Shown piece after piece: positions 9,446-17,480 of a DNA stretch of 64,000 nucleotides; the stretch's first letter is position 1; the number at the start of each line of letters is the position of its first letter. A program made the position numbers and the translations under genes. This DNA is from CAZOVB01 sp964583095 (lineage in GTDB: Bacteria > Planctomycetota > Phycisphaerae > SM23-33). Under the pieces are notes generated by a model. It searched no databases. It saw only the letters and a list, made by a program, of their open reading frames with translations, and was not told where the DNA came from. The stretch is taken from NCBI GenBank assembly GCA_964583095.1, contig CAZOVB010000001.1, forward strand, positions 1-64,000. The letters are read 5' to 3'.

Positions 9446-10210
9446 TCAGCGTCCCGGGGACGTCGCTCGGAGAAACTCGCTGACCTTATAGAAGATCTGC
9501 TTCAGGGCCTGTCGTCCCTGGGTGGTCTGATCCAACCCCATGAACTGGAAGCCCAGCAGACATTGATCGGACGAACGCTGGTCCAGGTGGCGGAACATGG
9601 CATCGGCGTAGAGGGTGAGGTCCCCGGCACCGAAGCTGATACGCACTCCCACGGTATCGCCTTCTTCCAAAGCGTCGGCCAGGCTTGCTGAGCCGACCAA
9701 CTGGAAGCCCCCGGCCGAAAGATTGCCCACGCTGCCGGACCAGACGGGATTTTCCGGTCCCCCACCGGCCGGCTCGGATTCCTTCGAGCCTCGCCAGAAG
9801 CTGGCCCGGACGATCTTTCCCTCCGGAACGTCGGCTCGCAGGTACGCCCGTCGCTGCACGCGCTGCATGTGCAGCGGGCAGCAGATGCTCAGGCAGGGGA
9901 TGCTTGTTCCGTCATCCAGGACGAACTGGGCCGGACCCTTGACCGTCGCGGAGCTCAGATGTTTGTAATGCTTGAGCTTGAAACTCAGTCCAAGCTTGGA
10001 CCCGGAAGCGAATTCGCGCGGGGGGGCCTCGTCATCTTCCCGCGGATGCTCGATCAGCAGGTGCTGGCCCTGGAAGCTCAGCGCCCGGCTGTGAAGATTC
10101 ACCCACGTCTCGCCTTCGCGAAGCGTGATTGTCAGAGGAACTTGCTTCCCGGCCGCCCCGGCAAGAGATTCGTCAATCTGAGAGGTGTCCAGTTCCTGCA
10201 ATAAAGGCAT
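9446..10210 (-). CDS. YcgR-like PilZ domain protein (c-di-GMP receptor)
   Basis: A 254-aa soluble protein. Residues about 20-112 resemble the YcgR N-terminal domain (beta-rich, ends in a PLHMQRVQRR linker). Residues about 113-250 form a PilZ domain: the c-di-GMP-binding arginines are in QRRAYLR (119-125), and the second motif is NLSAGGFQL (163-171), which has Asn where D/NxSxxG usually starts. In the YcgR family, c-di-GMP binding repositions the two domains to act on a partner such as the flagellar motor. The gene is on the same strand as the LPG-synthase-type membrane protein, 108 bp downstream of it, and ends at the hairpin at 9373-9405. A second, single-domain PilZ protein is encoded at 50793-51143. 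Confidence 0.88.
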   Translation of the reverse strand: MPLLQELDTSQIDESLAGAAGKQVPLTITLREGETWVNLHSRALSFQGQHLLIEHPREDDEAPPREFASGSKLGLSFKLKHYKHLSSATVKGPAQFVLDDGTSIPCLSICCPLHMQRVQRRAYLRADVPEGKIVRASFWRGSKESEPAGGGPENPVWSGSVGNLSAGGFQLVGSASLADALEEGDTVGVRISFGAGDLTLYADAMFRHLDQRSSDQCLLGFQFMGLDQTTQGRQALKQIFYKVSEFLRATSPGR

Positions 10211-10318
10211 GGCGTATGTGTCCTTCCTGACCGGTCAAAAGGGGTCCCATGAATCCATCGGCAAGGCCGGAAAGGGACTTAAACTGCCCCGCCCGGCGAG
10301 GAGGGTTTTCCGGGAAAA

Positions 10319-11554
10319 TCAGCCGGGATTCGTATCCGGCCCCTGCCCGGAACCTTCCGCAGCCGTTTGCACCCCCAATTCGGACTCGATCTCCTCGGCC
10401 TTGGGTATCCGGGCTCCGGTCACCGTCACCAGCAGCCCGGGGAGGGAGACGGCCATCTTGATCAGGCGGACAAGCAGCGCCATCGCCAGGACCCCCGCCG
10501 GATTGGCCGCAAAGAACGCCACGTACAACTTCTCGATCAGCCCTACCCCTCCGGGTGTGATCGGCACCGCCCCAAGAATGTAGATCAGCGGAATGTACAC
10601 CACGAACATGTAATACGGAATGCTCAGGCCCACGCTGAGACCCACCAGCCAGACGCCGGTAATCCAGGATGCGTGGGCCAGGAACGTAATCCCCGCCGCC
10701 AGCGCGATTCGTCTCCAGCCGGAACGATATTGCCAGGCCGCCTCGGACGCCTCTTTGAGGTGATGACTGATGGGCAGACGCTGGATCAGGCGCTGAAAAG
10801 GCAGCTTCGCCCGCAACCTCCCGCTGAGCAGAAACAACAACACCAGGCCGATGGCACCCAGGCAGATCAGCGAGGCGATCAACGAAGGGTAAATCCGCTC
10901 CAGGGATTCCAGGGACAAACCCAGCAATACCAGAACCATGGTCACCGACAGCAGGGCCAGCATGGCCAGTCCCAGCAATCTGTCGACCATCACGCTGATC
11001 AACACGCCCGATCTCAGATGCGTATGACTCGAGACGTAATAGGCCTTGACCAGGTCTCCCCCCACCGTGCCGGGCACAATGTGATTGAAAAACTCCCCCA
11101 GCACCGTCAGTCGAAGCGACTCCCACAGACCGATACGCACCCGCTGTACGCCCAGGAGAACCTGCCAGCGCACCGCCGTCCAGAAAACCGCCAGGGCAAA
11201 GCCGAAAATCCCCGTAAGCAGCCAACCAGGCCGAACGGTCCGAAGATTCGTGAAAAACCCAGGTCGAACGTATCTTTCGCCCCCTTCGTCGATGGGTTCG
11301 ACCTCCCGGGCCGGGATCCGCCGTTTCTCCTGTGTCCACCAACCCGAGGCATCTACGATAAAGACCTTCCGGTCCTGCTGGTCGGTCTCGCGGCTCAGCA
11401 GGGAGTAACTTTCGCCCTGGCGGGTGCGGACGAAATCCCGAAAATGCACCTGGCTGACCACCCAGGCCAGCAGCAGCGTGGCCAGGAGAATCTTGCCCGA
11501 GAGAAGGAGGATTTTCCGGGTTCTTTTCTGCAACGGTTTCTCACTGAAGCCCAA
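10319..11554 (-). CDS. Lysylphosphatidylglycerol synthase-type TM protein (YbhN/UPF0104 family)
   Basis: A 411-aa polytopic membrane protein with the hallmark region IVPGTVGGDLVKAYYVS followed by VMVDRLLGLAML, as in the flippase/TM half of MprF-like proteins and YbhN. It lacks the C-terminal aminoacyl transferase domain, so it is not a lysyl-PG synthase. It may move a lipid or glycolipid across the membrane (family inference). An insertion of about 65 residues (40-105: RQGESYSLL through EVEPIDEGGERYVRP) after the first helix is probably extracytoplasmic. The start at 11554 gives a basic N-terminus (EKPLQKRTRK). It is divergently transcribed from the kinase gene at 11789 with a 234-bp shared upstream region. 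Confidence 0.85.
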   Translation of the reverse strand: MGFSEKPLQKRTRKILLLSGKILLATLLLAWVVSQVHFRDFVRTRQGESYSLLSRETDQQDRKVFIVDASGWWTQEKRRIPAREVEPIDEGGERYVRPGFFTNLRTVRPGWLLTGIFGFALAVFWTAVRWQVLLGVQRVRIGLWESLRLTVLGEFFNHIVPGTVGGDLVKAYYVSSHTHLRSGVLISVMVDRLLGLAMLALLSVTMVLVLLGLSLESLERIYPSLIASLICLGAIGLVLLFLLSGRLRAKLPFQRLIQRLPISHHLKEASEAAWQYRSGWRRIALAAGITFLAHASWITGVWLVGLSVGLSIPYYMFVVYIPLIYILGAVPITPGGVGLIEKLYVAFFAANPAGVLAMALLVRLIKMAVSLPGLLVTVTGARIPKAEEIESELGVQTAAEGSGQGPDTNPG

Positions 11555-11788
11555 GTTGGAACCGCAGAAGCGGCTGCGTCACCGCCACCGGCGGCAAGAT
11601 GATACCGACTGGGCAAATCGACCGAAAGCCTCTTGTTGCCAACCGCCTGCCCGAGGTGCAGCCAACCGGGCCAGGCGGGGAGGTATTTCGGTTTCCTTGG
11701 GCCCGGGGCTGTGCTAGAATCCTGAAATATACTTTACGTTCCCAACGTTTGCTTCATCCATACTTCATTCTTTTTGCACAAACAAGGT

Positions 11789-12796
11789 ATGTCCAGTAGC
11801 TCTGAGACATTAGAGATTCCGGGGTGCCAGGTCATGCAGTACCTCGGAAGCGGGGCTCGAAGTACGATCTGGCAGATCAAGGACTGCCGGAGCGGGCAGG
11901 TTTACGCGCTGAAGCGCGTGGTAAAAAAGCAATCCAGCGACAATCGCTTTCTCGAGCAGGCCGAAAACGAGTACCAGGTCAGCCAGTCCTTTGACCATGA
12001 CAGCATCCGCAAGATTCTTCGCATCCGACGGGTCAAGCGGTGGCTGAGCCTCCGCGAGATCCACCTGTTCATGGAATTCTGCCCGGGCAACACCATCCAG
12101 GAACACCGACCCGAATCGGTCCCCCACACCGTCGATATCTTCATCCAGGTCGGCAAAGCCCTGGAACACATCAATCAGCAGGGCTTCGTCCACGCGGACA
12201 TGAAGCCCAATAATATCCTGATCGACCGCCAGGGCACCGCCAAGATCATCGACCTGGGACAGAGTTGTCCCATCGGAACCACCAAGCAGCGCATCCAGGG
12301 CACGCCGGATTTCATCGCACCCGAGCAGGTGCACCGTCGGCCCCTCGATGCCAGAACCGATGTCTACAACTTCGGGGCAGCCCTCTACTGGGCCCTGACC
12401 GGCAAACCCATTCCCACCGTCCTGGCCAACAAACGCGATGGTGTTCAGCAGATCAACGACCTCGCGGTGACCCCACCGGACGAACTGAACCCGGAAATCC
12501 CGCCCTCCCTGAGCAAATTGATTCTTGATTGCATCCAGCTCAGGCCACAGAGCAGACCTCAGAACATGGAGAAGGTCCATTCCCGTCTGTCGCTGGTGGC
12601 CTATATGCTCAATCGCAATGAAGACCAGCCCCCGGATCCCTCCGGAGAAACCCGGGAAGATCTCCCCGTATCGGGCAGTCCCTCCGGGACCAAAGAACCC
12701 GAGGGAGAAGCTCTTATGGAGCTTCCGCCCGACGCCATACCCGACGCCGACGAAGAAGAAGGCGTAGACCTCGATATTCCCGACCAGGAGGATTGA
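11789..12796 (+). CDS. Hanks-type serine/threonine protein kinase
   Basis: A 335-aa soluble protein kinase. Visible motifs: glycine loop LGSGARSTIW (19-28), ATP lysine K42 (ALK), catalytic loop HADMKPNN (135-142; HRD has become HAD but the catalytic Asp137 and Lys139 remain), DLG (155-157) in place of DFG, activation segment GTPDFIAPEQ (171-180) and D191 of subdomain IX. An acidic, Pro-rich tail follows residue 270 and there is no TM helix, unlike many planctomycete PASTA/TM kinases. The ATG at 11789 is chosen over an in-frame TTG 15 nt upstream. The stop overlaps the next frame by 4 nt (TTGA at 12793-12796), and a strong AGGAGG sits inside the gene's last codons. The acidic tail and lack of a sensor domain suggest regulation by an intracellular partner. 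Confidence 0.92.
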   Translation: MSSSSETLEIPGCQVMQYLGSGARSTIWQIKDCRSGQVYALKRVVKKQSSDNRFLEQAENEYQVSQSFDHDSIRKILRIRRVKRWLSLREIHLFMEFCPGNTIQEHRPESVPHTVDIFIQVGKALEHINQQGFVHADMKPNNILIDRQGTAKIIDLGQSCPIGTTKQRIQGTPDFIAPEQVHRRPLDARTDVYNFGAALYWALTGKPIPTVLANKRDGVQQINDLAVTPPDELNPEIPPSLSKLILDCIQLRPQSRPQNMEKVHSRLSLVAYMLNRNEDQPPDPSGETREDLPVSGSPSGTKEPEGEALMELPPDAIPDADEEEGVDLDIPDQED

Positions 12797-13665
12797 CCAT
12801 TCCAGGTCCCCTGCCCAAAACCCTTCTTGGTACTGCCGATCTCCTGGCCAACCACCCTTGGCGCCAGGGCAACGTAATAAACGTCCCGGCCGAAAAGGAA
12901 ATCATCGTCTCCGGCGACCTGCATGGAAACCGAAACAACCTCCATGCCATCCTGGAGTATGCGGATCTGTCTGTGCATCCGGAGAGAGTCTTGATCCTCC
13001 AGGAGATCATCCACGGCCAGGAAGACCCCGCCACCGGGCACGACAGAAGTTTCGAGCCTTTCATGCGGGCCTTGCGTGCGATGAGCCAGCATCCCCAGCA
13101 GGTGCTGATGGTGATGGGCAACCACGATCTGGCCCAGATCACCGACAAGGAAATCACCAAACACGGACGCGGTTCCTGCAAAGCCTTTAACGCCGGGGTC
13201 CTCTATGAATTCGAGGACCAGGGCCCCGAAATCCTCGACGCGCTGAGCAAATTCCTGTACTGCCTGCCCCTGGCGGTTCGCAGCCCCGGTGGTGTGTTCT
13301 TCACCCATTCGCTTCCGGCTCCCAATCGCATGAGGCCCGAAATGCTTGAGATTCTCCAGCGGGAGTCTGATCCTGAGGATCTCGTCCGCCCCGGACCCGT
13401 CTACGAATGGACCTGGGGCCGAAACCAGACGCCCGAACAGATCGATCGGCTCGCCGAGCAACTCGGCGTGAGCTTCTTCGTGCTGGGACACAAACATGTC
13501 AGCCAAGGCTGGGAAGAACTCAGCGACAAGGCCGTCATTCTCAATTCCAGCGACTCGCGAGGCTGCATCCTGCAGATCGCATCCGACCAGGGCTTGGAGT
13601 CAGCAGGGGCCGTATCGCATATCCACCGGATCCATGGCTTGATATCAGGAGACCTGGCAACGTGA
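12793..13665 (+). CDS. Calcineurin-like metallophosphoesterase
   Basis: A protein of about 290 aa with the metallophosphoesterase motifs GDLHGN (41-46), GNHD (109-112), a THS histidine at about 172 and GHKHV near 235. The usual GDxxDRG motif is replaced by a stretch around LQEIIHGQ, so one metal ligand set is unconventional. It likely hydrolyses a phosphomonoester, possibly reversing the neighbouring kinase (inference). The start is unclear. No ATG or GTG is available before the GDLHGN motif. TTG at 12793 overlaps the kinase stop, but the AGGAGG (12786-12791) is then only 1 nt away; ATT at 12799 would have a 7-nt spacing. Its stop overlaps the GTG of the next gene by 4 nt, so the three genes look translationally coupled. 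Confidence 0.85.
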   Translation: MTIPGPLPKTLLGTADLLANHPWRQGNVINVPAEKEIIVSGDLHGNRNNLHAILEYADLSVHPERVLILQEIIHGQEDPATGHDRSFEPFMRALRAMSQHPQQVLMVMGNHDLAQITDKEITKHGRGSCKAFNAGVLYEFEDQGPEILDALSKFLYCLPLAVRSPGGVFFTHSLPAPNRMRPEMLEILQRESDPEDLVRPGPVYEWTWGRNQTPEQIDRLAEQLGVSFFVLGHKHVSQGWEELSDKAVILNSSDSRGCILQIASDQGLESAGAVSHIHRIHGLISGDLAT

Positions 13666-13991
13666 CCCAGGACCCGACCGGCAAACAGAAGCGTCACCTC
13701 CGGCAATTGGGTCGCCGGCTTTCGCCTGTGGTCCAGCTCTCCGAGGATGGTTTGACATCCGGGGCGGCAGAGACCATCGACTACCACCTGCGAAAGTCCA
13801 GCCTGGTCAAGGTCCGGATCGCCTCCTCCACAGGCCGCGAAAGAAAGGACCGCGCCCGGCGCCTCTGCAACCAGCTCCGCGCCGCTTGTGTGGACGTGGT
13901 TGGCCGGAGTGTGTTGTTGTATCGACCCGGAGAAGAGGACCCGCTGGAACCTGATGAGGGGGATCCCCAGCCGGGGGCGCCTTCGGCCTGA
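13662..13991 (+). CDS. yhbY: YhbY family (CRM domain) RNA-binding protein
   Basis: A 109-aa protein with a CRS1/YhbY (CRM) fold: KQKRHLRQLGRRLSPVVQL at the N-terminus, then DGLTSGAAETIDYHLRKSSLVKVR, and a C-terminal VVGRSVLLYRP strand. The canonical GxxG loop is weakened (LSEDGLT instead of VGKxGLT). E. coli YhbY associates with pre-50S particles (family knowledge). The GTG start at 13662 lies in a GTGA overlap with the phosphoesterase stop, with AGGAG about 10 nt upstream. This places a ribosome-assembly-type factor in one transcript with a kinase and a phosphatase. The C-terminus is acidic and Pro-rich (EEDPLEPDEGDPQPG). Confidence 0.85.
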   Translation: MTQDPTGKQKRHLRQLGRRLSPVVQLSEDGLTSGAAETIDYHLRKSSLVKVRIASSTGRERKDRARRLCNQLRAACVDVVGRSVLLYRPGEEDPLEPDEGDPQPGAPSA

Positions 13992-14077
13992 CAGGGCGGT
14001 ATTTGCCTTGTTCCACCGCTTTGCCGAGCCTACCATAAATCATGAAACGATAAGCACCAGCAACAAGCAGAGGTCAA

Positions 14078-14467
14078 ATGAGTCCCTTACACTGCGACAA
14101 ATGCGGACGAGAATTATCCGAATCCCAGGTTGACTTGCGGGAAGGACCTCTATGCCCCGAATGTGCCTCCAGGCGGGACGATGACGATTTTCTCGACCTG
14201 ACCGCTCAGTCGGTCGGCGAGCAGGATACCGATATCCTCCCGGTCATCGAGCAGGAAATCAACGAAGCCAAGCGTCGCAAGGCTCCCGGTCAGGACATCC
14301 GCGAGAGAGTGGAGGTCGAAAACAATCGAAACGTCCCTCCCGATCCGGACATTCCGGGCCTGGACCCCCGCCTTCCACTGGGACTCAAACCCGTGACTTT
14401 CTTCATCCTGCTGTTTCTCGCCCTCCTGCTGGTCGTCGCTGCCGCCTACTACCTTACGATGGGCTGA
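14078..14467 (+). CDS. Hypothetical zinc-ribbon protein with C-terminal TM helix
   Basis: A 129-aa protein not assigned to a named family. The N-terminus has a four-cysteine zinc-ribbon pattern, CDKCGRELSES then CPECASR. An acidic linker (DDDDFLDL) and a charged helical segment follow (EQEINEAKRRKAPGQDIRERVEVE), then a single C-terminal TM helix (about 105-127, VTFFILLFLALLLVVAAAYYL). AGAGG lies 5 nt before the ATG. The topology is probably a cytoplasmic ribbon anchored by its tail. It is 86 bp downstream of yhbY on the same strand and may be the fourth gene of the kinase operon. Confidence 0.75.
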   Translation: MSPLHCDKCGRELSESQVDLREGPLCPECASRRDDDDFLDLTAQSVGEQDTDILPVIEQEINEAKRRKAPGQDIRERVEVENNRNVPPDPDIPGLDPRLPLGLKPVTFFILLFLALLLVVAAAYYLTMG

Positions 14468-14484
14468 TCCGAAGAACCTGCGGT

Positions 14485-15708
14485 TCAGGGCTGCCCCGAC
14501 TGGCCGATGCCCGGATCAGGAAAAAGCGGCGAAGCTTCTTTCCCCCCATCTGCGTCCTGGCCGGCCTCTTGCGGATTGTCCTCCGGCAACACGGGAGGGT
14601 CTTCAAACCAGCCGGAACCCTTTGCCTCCTCCGGGGGGCCGAACCGAGCCAGTTCGATCTGGCGGTTGAGCCTGCGCAATTCCTCGGTGGGCCCAAGGAT
14701 CTCCCGGGCCTGGTCAATTGCGCCCATCGCCTTTGCGAACTGGCCGGCCTGGAAGTGATTCCAGGCTGCCTGTACAAGTGAGTTGCCCCGAACGGGTTTC
14801 CAGGAAGCCGCCCGACGGTACGATTCCGCCGCTGCTTGGTAACGCTGTTGGAGCTCCTGCAGGGCCCCCAGTGACATGTAAAGCCGCGACTTGACCGGCC
14901 GAGACGGAGCCAGTTCCAGGCTGCGCAGTATCACCTGCTTCCTGCGCTCGTGCAGACCCAGGGCCTTCAATGCCTCGATCAGCAACACATGAGCTTCGAA
15001 ATCCTCCGGGGCCTCTTCCACCGCCTGGTCCAGGTACGTCCGGGCCGCGGGGAAATTCTCCTGCTCCAGGGCGAGCTTGCCAAGAACCATCAGGTTTCGC
15101 GGGTTCCGGTCGCCAAGCCGATAGGCCTTGAGCAGCCAGCGGCGAGCTTCCTCCATCCGCCCGCTTGCGATAAGGGCCCTGGCGTACGAACCCACCAGAT
15201 CGGCCGGCACCCCCGGCCTGGCCACCGCCCTGGCGAACCACACATTGGCGTCCTCATGCCCTCGGGATGCGCGTACCATGCCCATCAACCAAAGAACCTT
15301 AGGGTTCTCGGGGTGCTCGGATAGAAGCTTTCGGGAGATTTCCTCTGCCCGGGGGATCTGACCCGTCTTGATGAGCAACTCCCCCAGCAGAACCCGGGAA
15401 TCCACATCCCCCGGCTTCACGGCCAGGTGTTTGTGAAGAAGCTCCAGGGCCTTGTCTGTCCGGTCGAACTTCAGGTGCGTCTGCACAGCCTGGCGGACCT
15501 GGCGGGAGGAGATCTCGTCGTCTCTGGCCCCTGAGCGTGCCTGTTCCACACCCCGCGTGGTATCCCGGTTCTGAAAGGCCAGCCATATCGCCGCTGCAAC
15601 GACCGCCCCGGCCAGAAGAACCAGGGCCCCAAGCGTCCAGGGCCTCATGCGGGGACTTCCGACTGGGTCCACGTTCCGAGCGGGTCGTTTCTTCCGGGAA
15701 GCCTTCAT
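14485..15708 (-). CDS. Membrane-anchored TPR protein
   Basis: A 407-aa protein with a basic N-terminus, one TM helix (about 26-46) and a tetratricopeptide-repeat domain from about residue 60 to 350. Typical repeat text includes ALELLHKHLAVKPGDVDSRVLLGELLIKTGQ broken by A/G at helix crossings, and a repeated P-x-x pattern at 34-residue spacing. The C-terminal 70 aa are Pro/Glu-rich and disordered. It probably acts as an extracytoplasmic scaffold; the partner is unknown. Its ATG overlaps the trpC stop by 4 nt (ATGA at 15705-15708), so it is the second gene of a trpC operon despite having no evident role in tryptophan synthesis. It faces the zinc-ribbon gene tail to tail, 17 bp apart. Confidence 0.82.
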   Translation of the reverse strand: MKASRKKRPARNVDPVGSPRMRPWTLGALVLLAGAVVAAAIWLAFQNRDTTRGVEQARSGARDDEISSRQVRQAVQTHLKFDRTDKALELLHKHLAVKPGDVDSRVLLGELLIKTGQIPRAEEISRKLLSEHPENPKVLWLMGMVRASRGHEDANVWFARAVARPGVPADLVGSYARALIASGRMEEARRWLLKAYRLGDRNPRNLMVLGKLALEQENFPAARTYLDQAVEEAPEDFEAHVLLIEALKALGLHERRKQVILRSLELAPSRPVKSRLYMSLGALQELQQRYQAAAESYRRAASWKPVRGNSLVQAAWNHFQAGQFAKAMGAIDQAREILGPTEELRRLNRQIELARFGPPEEAKGSGWFEDPPVLPEDNPQEAGQDADGGKEASPLFPDPGIGQSGQP

Positions 15709-16535
15709 ACATCCTTTCCGGGTTTTTCCGGCCCGAGCAGCGAGGCGATCTGCTCCTGAATGTTCCCGCTTCGCATCAGCGTCTCGCCTACCAGGATTCC
15801 CTGGACGCCGGCCCTGGCGAGCCGGTCGACATCCTGGCGGGTCCTGATCCCCGATTCGCTGATAATGGCGGTCCCCTCCCCGGCCAGTTCAGCCAGGCGA
15901 AGAGTGGTACCCAGATCCACGGTAAAGTCGGTCAGATCCCGGTTGTTGATCCCCAGCAAACCGTACTTGGGCAGCGGAAATCCGACCACCGACCGGAAGG
16001 CCAGGATCTCGTCGGCCCCGTGGACCTCGATCAGGCAGGTCATGCGAAGTTCGGTCGCAAGGATCATCAGATCCATCAGACGCCCCGGCTCCAGTGCGGC
16101 CGCGATGAGTAGAATGGCATCGGCCCCGGCCCAGCGGGCCTGGTAGATCTGGACCGGATCGATGATGAAATCCTTTCGAAGCACCGGCAGGGAAACCGTC
16201 CGGCGGACCTGGCGGAGAAACTCCAGGCTGCCCTGAAAATACTCCTGATCGGTCAGAACACTTATGGCCGATGCCCCGCCGGCTTCATACTGCTTTGCGA
16301 TCCCGACCGGGTCGAAATCCTCGCAGATCACTCCGGCCGAGGGAGAAGCTTTCTTGACCTCGGCGATCAGGTTCATCGCCCTCTTGGGCCCAGAGGTCAT
16401 CGCGGAATAGAAGTTCCGGGCCGGGTCGGCCTGGGCGGCCAATTCCTTCCACTGCTCCAGATCCCGCAGGCTGCGAAGTTGCCGGACCTCTTTGCGCTTG
16501 GTTTCCAGGATGGTGTGCAATATATTCTTGGCCAT
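15705..16535 (-). CDS. trpC: Indole-3-glycerol phosphate synthase
   Basis: A 276-aa (beta/alpha)8-barrel enzyme that converts carboxyphenylamino-deoxyribulose phosphate to indole-3-glycerol phosphate in tryptophan synthesis. Visible signatures: IAEVKKASPSAG with the catalytic Lys, DFDPVGIAKQYEAGGASAISVLTD split across the barrel, LPVLRKDFIID, ADAILLIAAAL, LIEVHGADE, GINNRDL and ESGIRT. The length matches monofunctional TrpC. No other trp gene is in the window, so the Trp pathway is dispersed. The gene is followed, with a 4-nt overlap, by a TPR protein gene, and is divergent from a CPBP membrane protein gene. Confidence 0.96.
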   Translation of the reverse strand: MAKNILHTILETKRKEVRQLRSLRDLEQWKELAAQADPARNFYSAMTSGPKRAMNLIAEVKKASPSAGVICEDFDPVGIAKQYEAGGASAISVLTDQEYFQGSLEFLRQVRRTVSLPVLRKDFIIDPVQIYQARWAGADAILLIAAALEPGRLMDLMILATELRMTCLIEVHGADEILAFRSVVGFPLPKYGLLGINNRDLTDFTVDLGTTLRLAELAGEGTAIISESGIRTRQDVDRLARAGVQGILVGETLMRSGNIQEQIASLLGPEKPGKDV

Positions 16536-16593
16536 TCTTGCTCCAAGGTAATTCCAAAGCTCTTATTGTCTTGTCTGGCGGATCGCATTGTCA

Positions 16594-17457
16594 ATGCCAA
16601 AGGAAATGTCTCCCGACCTGATGGGCCTGTTACGAGGCCCGCTGGCCCAACAGTCGCCCCCCTCGGAGGGGATCGATCCGACCACCCCGGAGACCTTCGT
16701 ACATCCCGCTTACGGGATCCTCGCTTTGGGGATCGTCGTACTGGTCCTGTGGATCGTCCGCCGGGCCGCCCATCCCCAAAAACTCCTGCTTCGCCGGATC
16801 CCGGGCCGACCCAACACACTTCACATACTCCATCCCGTCGGGTTGATACTGATCTACTTCGCATGGCTTCAGGCGACGTCGTTCTTGCCCGCTTCCTGGA
16901 GGTATGCAGCCGTCTGCGGCGTGCAGTTCACGGTCTTCCTGCTGGCTCTGGTCGTTGCCGGACAGACATTCCGCCGAGGGACAAAACGAGGCCTGGGCCT
17001 GACACTGCGAAGGTGGAAAACCGATACCGCCCGGGGACTCATCGCCTTTCTGGCCTCGTTGCCGGTTCTGCTGGGATTGACGATATTTCTGGCCTGGCTG
17101 TTCCCCCAGTCCCAGCAGAATCACCCGGCCCTGGAGGAAATGAAGCAGACCGACCTGTTCGGAAAGGCCCTGCTGATCTTCTCGGCGACGATCCTGGCCC
17201 CGCTGATGGAGGAGGTCGTCTTCCGGGGTTTCCTTCAGACCACGCTGCGCAAGTACCTCGGCAGTCCCTGGCTGGGGATTCTGGGCGCCTCGGTGTCCTT
17301 TGCCATCGTCCACCCGGTCTGGGTGCACTGGCCTGTGCTGTTCGTTCTGGCTCTGGTTCTGGGCTACAACTACGAACGGACCGGCAGGCTCTGGTCGAGC
17401 ATCGTCCTCCACTCGACATTCAACGCCTACAACGTTTACCTCTTCCTGCAAAACTGA
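16594..17457 (+). CDS. CPBP family intramembrane metalloprotease (EE type)
   Basis: A 287-aa polytopic membrane protein of the CPBP (CAAX protease and bacteriocin-processing, Abi) family. The catalytic motif EEVVFRG has Glu206, Glu207 and Arg211; the second and third motifs are FAIVHPVWVHWP and HSTFNAYN. Family members are intramembrane glutamate proteases, and some act in bacteriocin self-immunity. About six to eight hydrophobic helices are visible. The ATG at 16594 is taken as start; a TTG two codons upstream and an ATG four codons downstream are alternatives. It is convergent with a second CPBP gene that carries QQ instead of EE. Confidence 0.88.
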   Translation: MPKEMSPDLMGLLRGPLAQQSPPSEGIDPTTPETFVHPAYGILALGIVVLVLWIVRRAAHPQKLLLRRIPGRPNTLHILHPVGLILIYFAWLQATSFLPASWRYAAVCGVQFTVFLLALVVAGQTFRRGTKRGLGLTLRRWKTDTARGLIAFLASLPVLLGLTIFLAWLFPQSQQNHPALEEMKQTDLFGKALLIFSATILAPLMEEVVFRGFLQTTLRKYLGSPWLGILGASVSFAIVHPVWVHWPVLFVLALVLGYNYERTGRLWSSIVLHSTFNAYNVYLFLQN

Positions 17458-17480
17458 GGGGACCGGGCACGTTCAGACGT

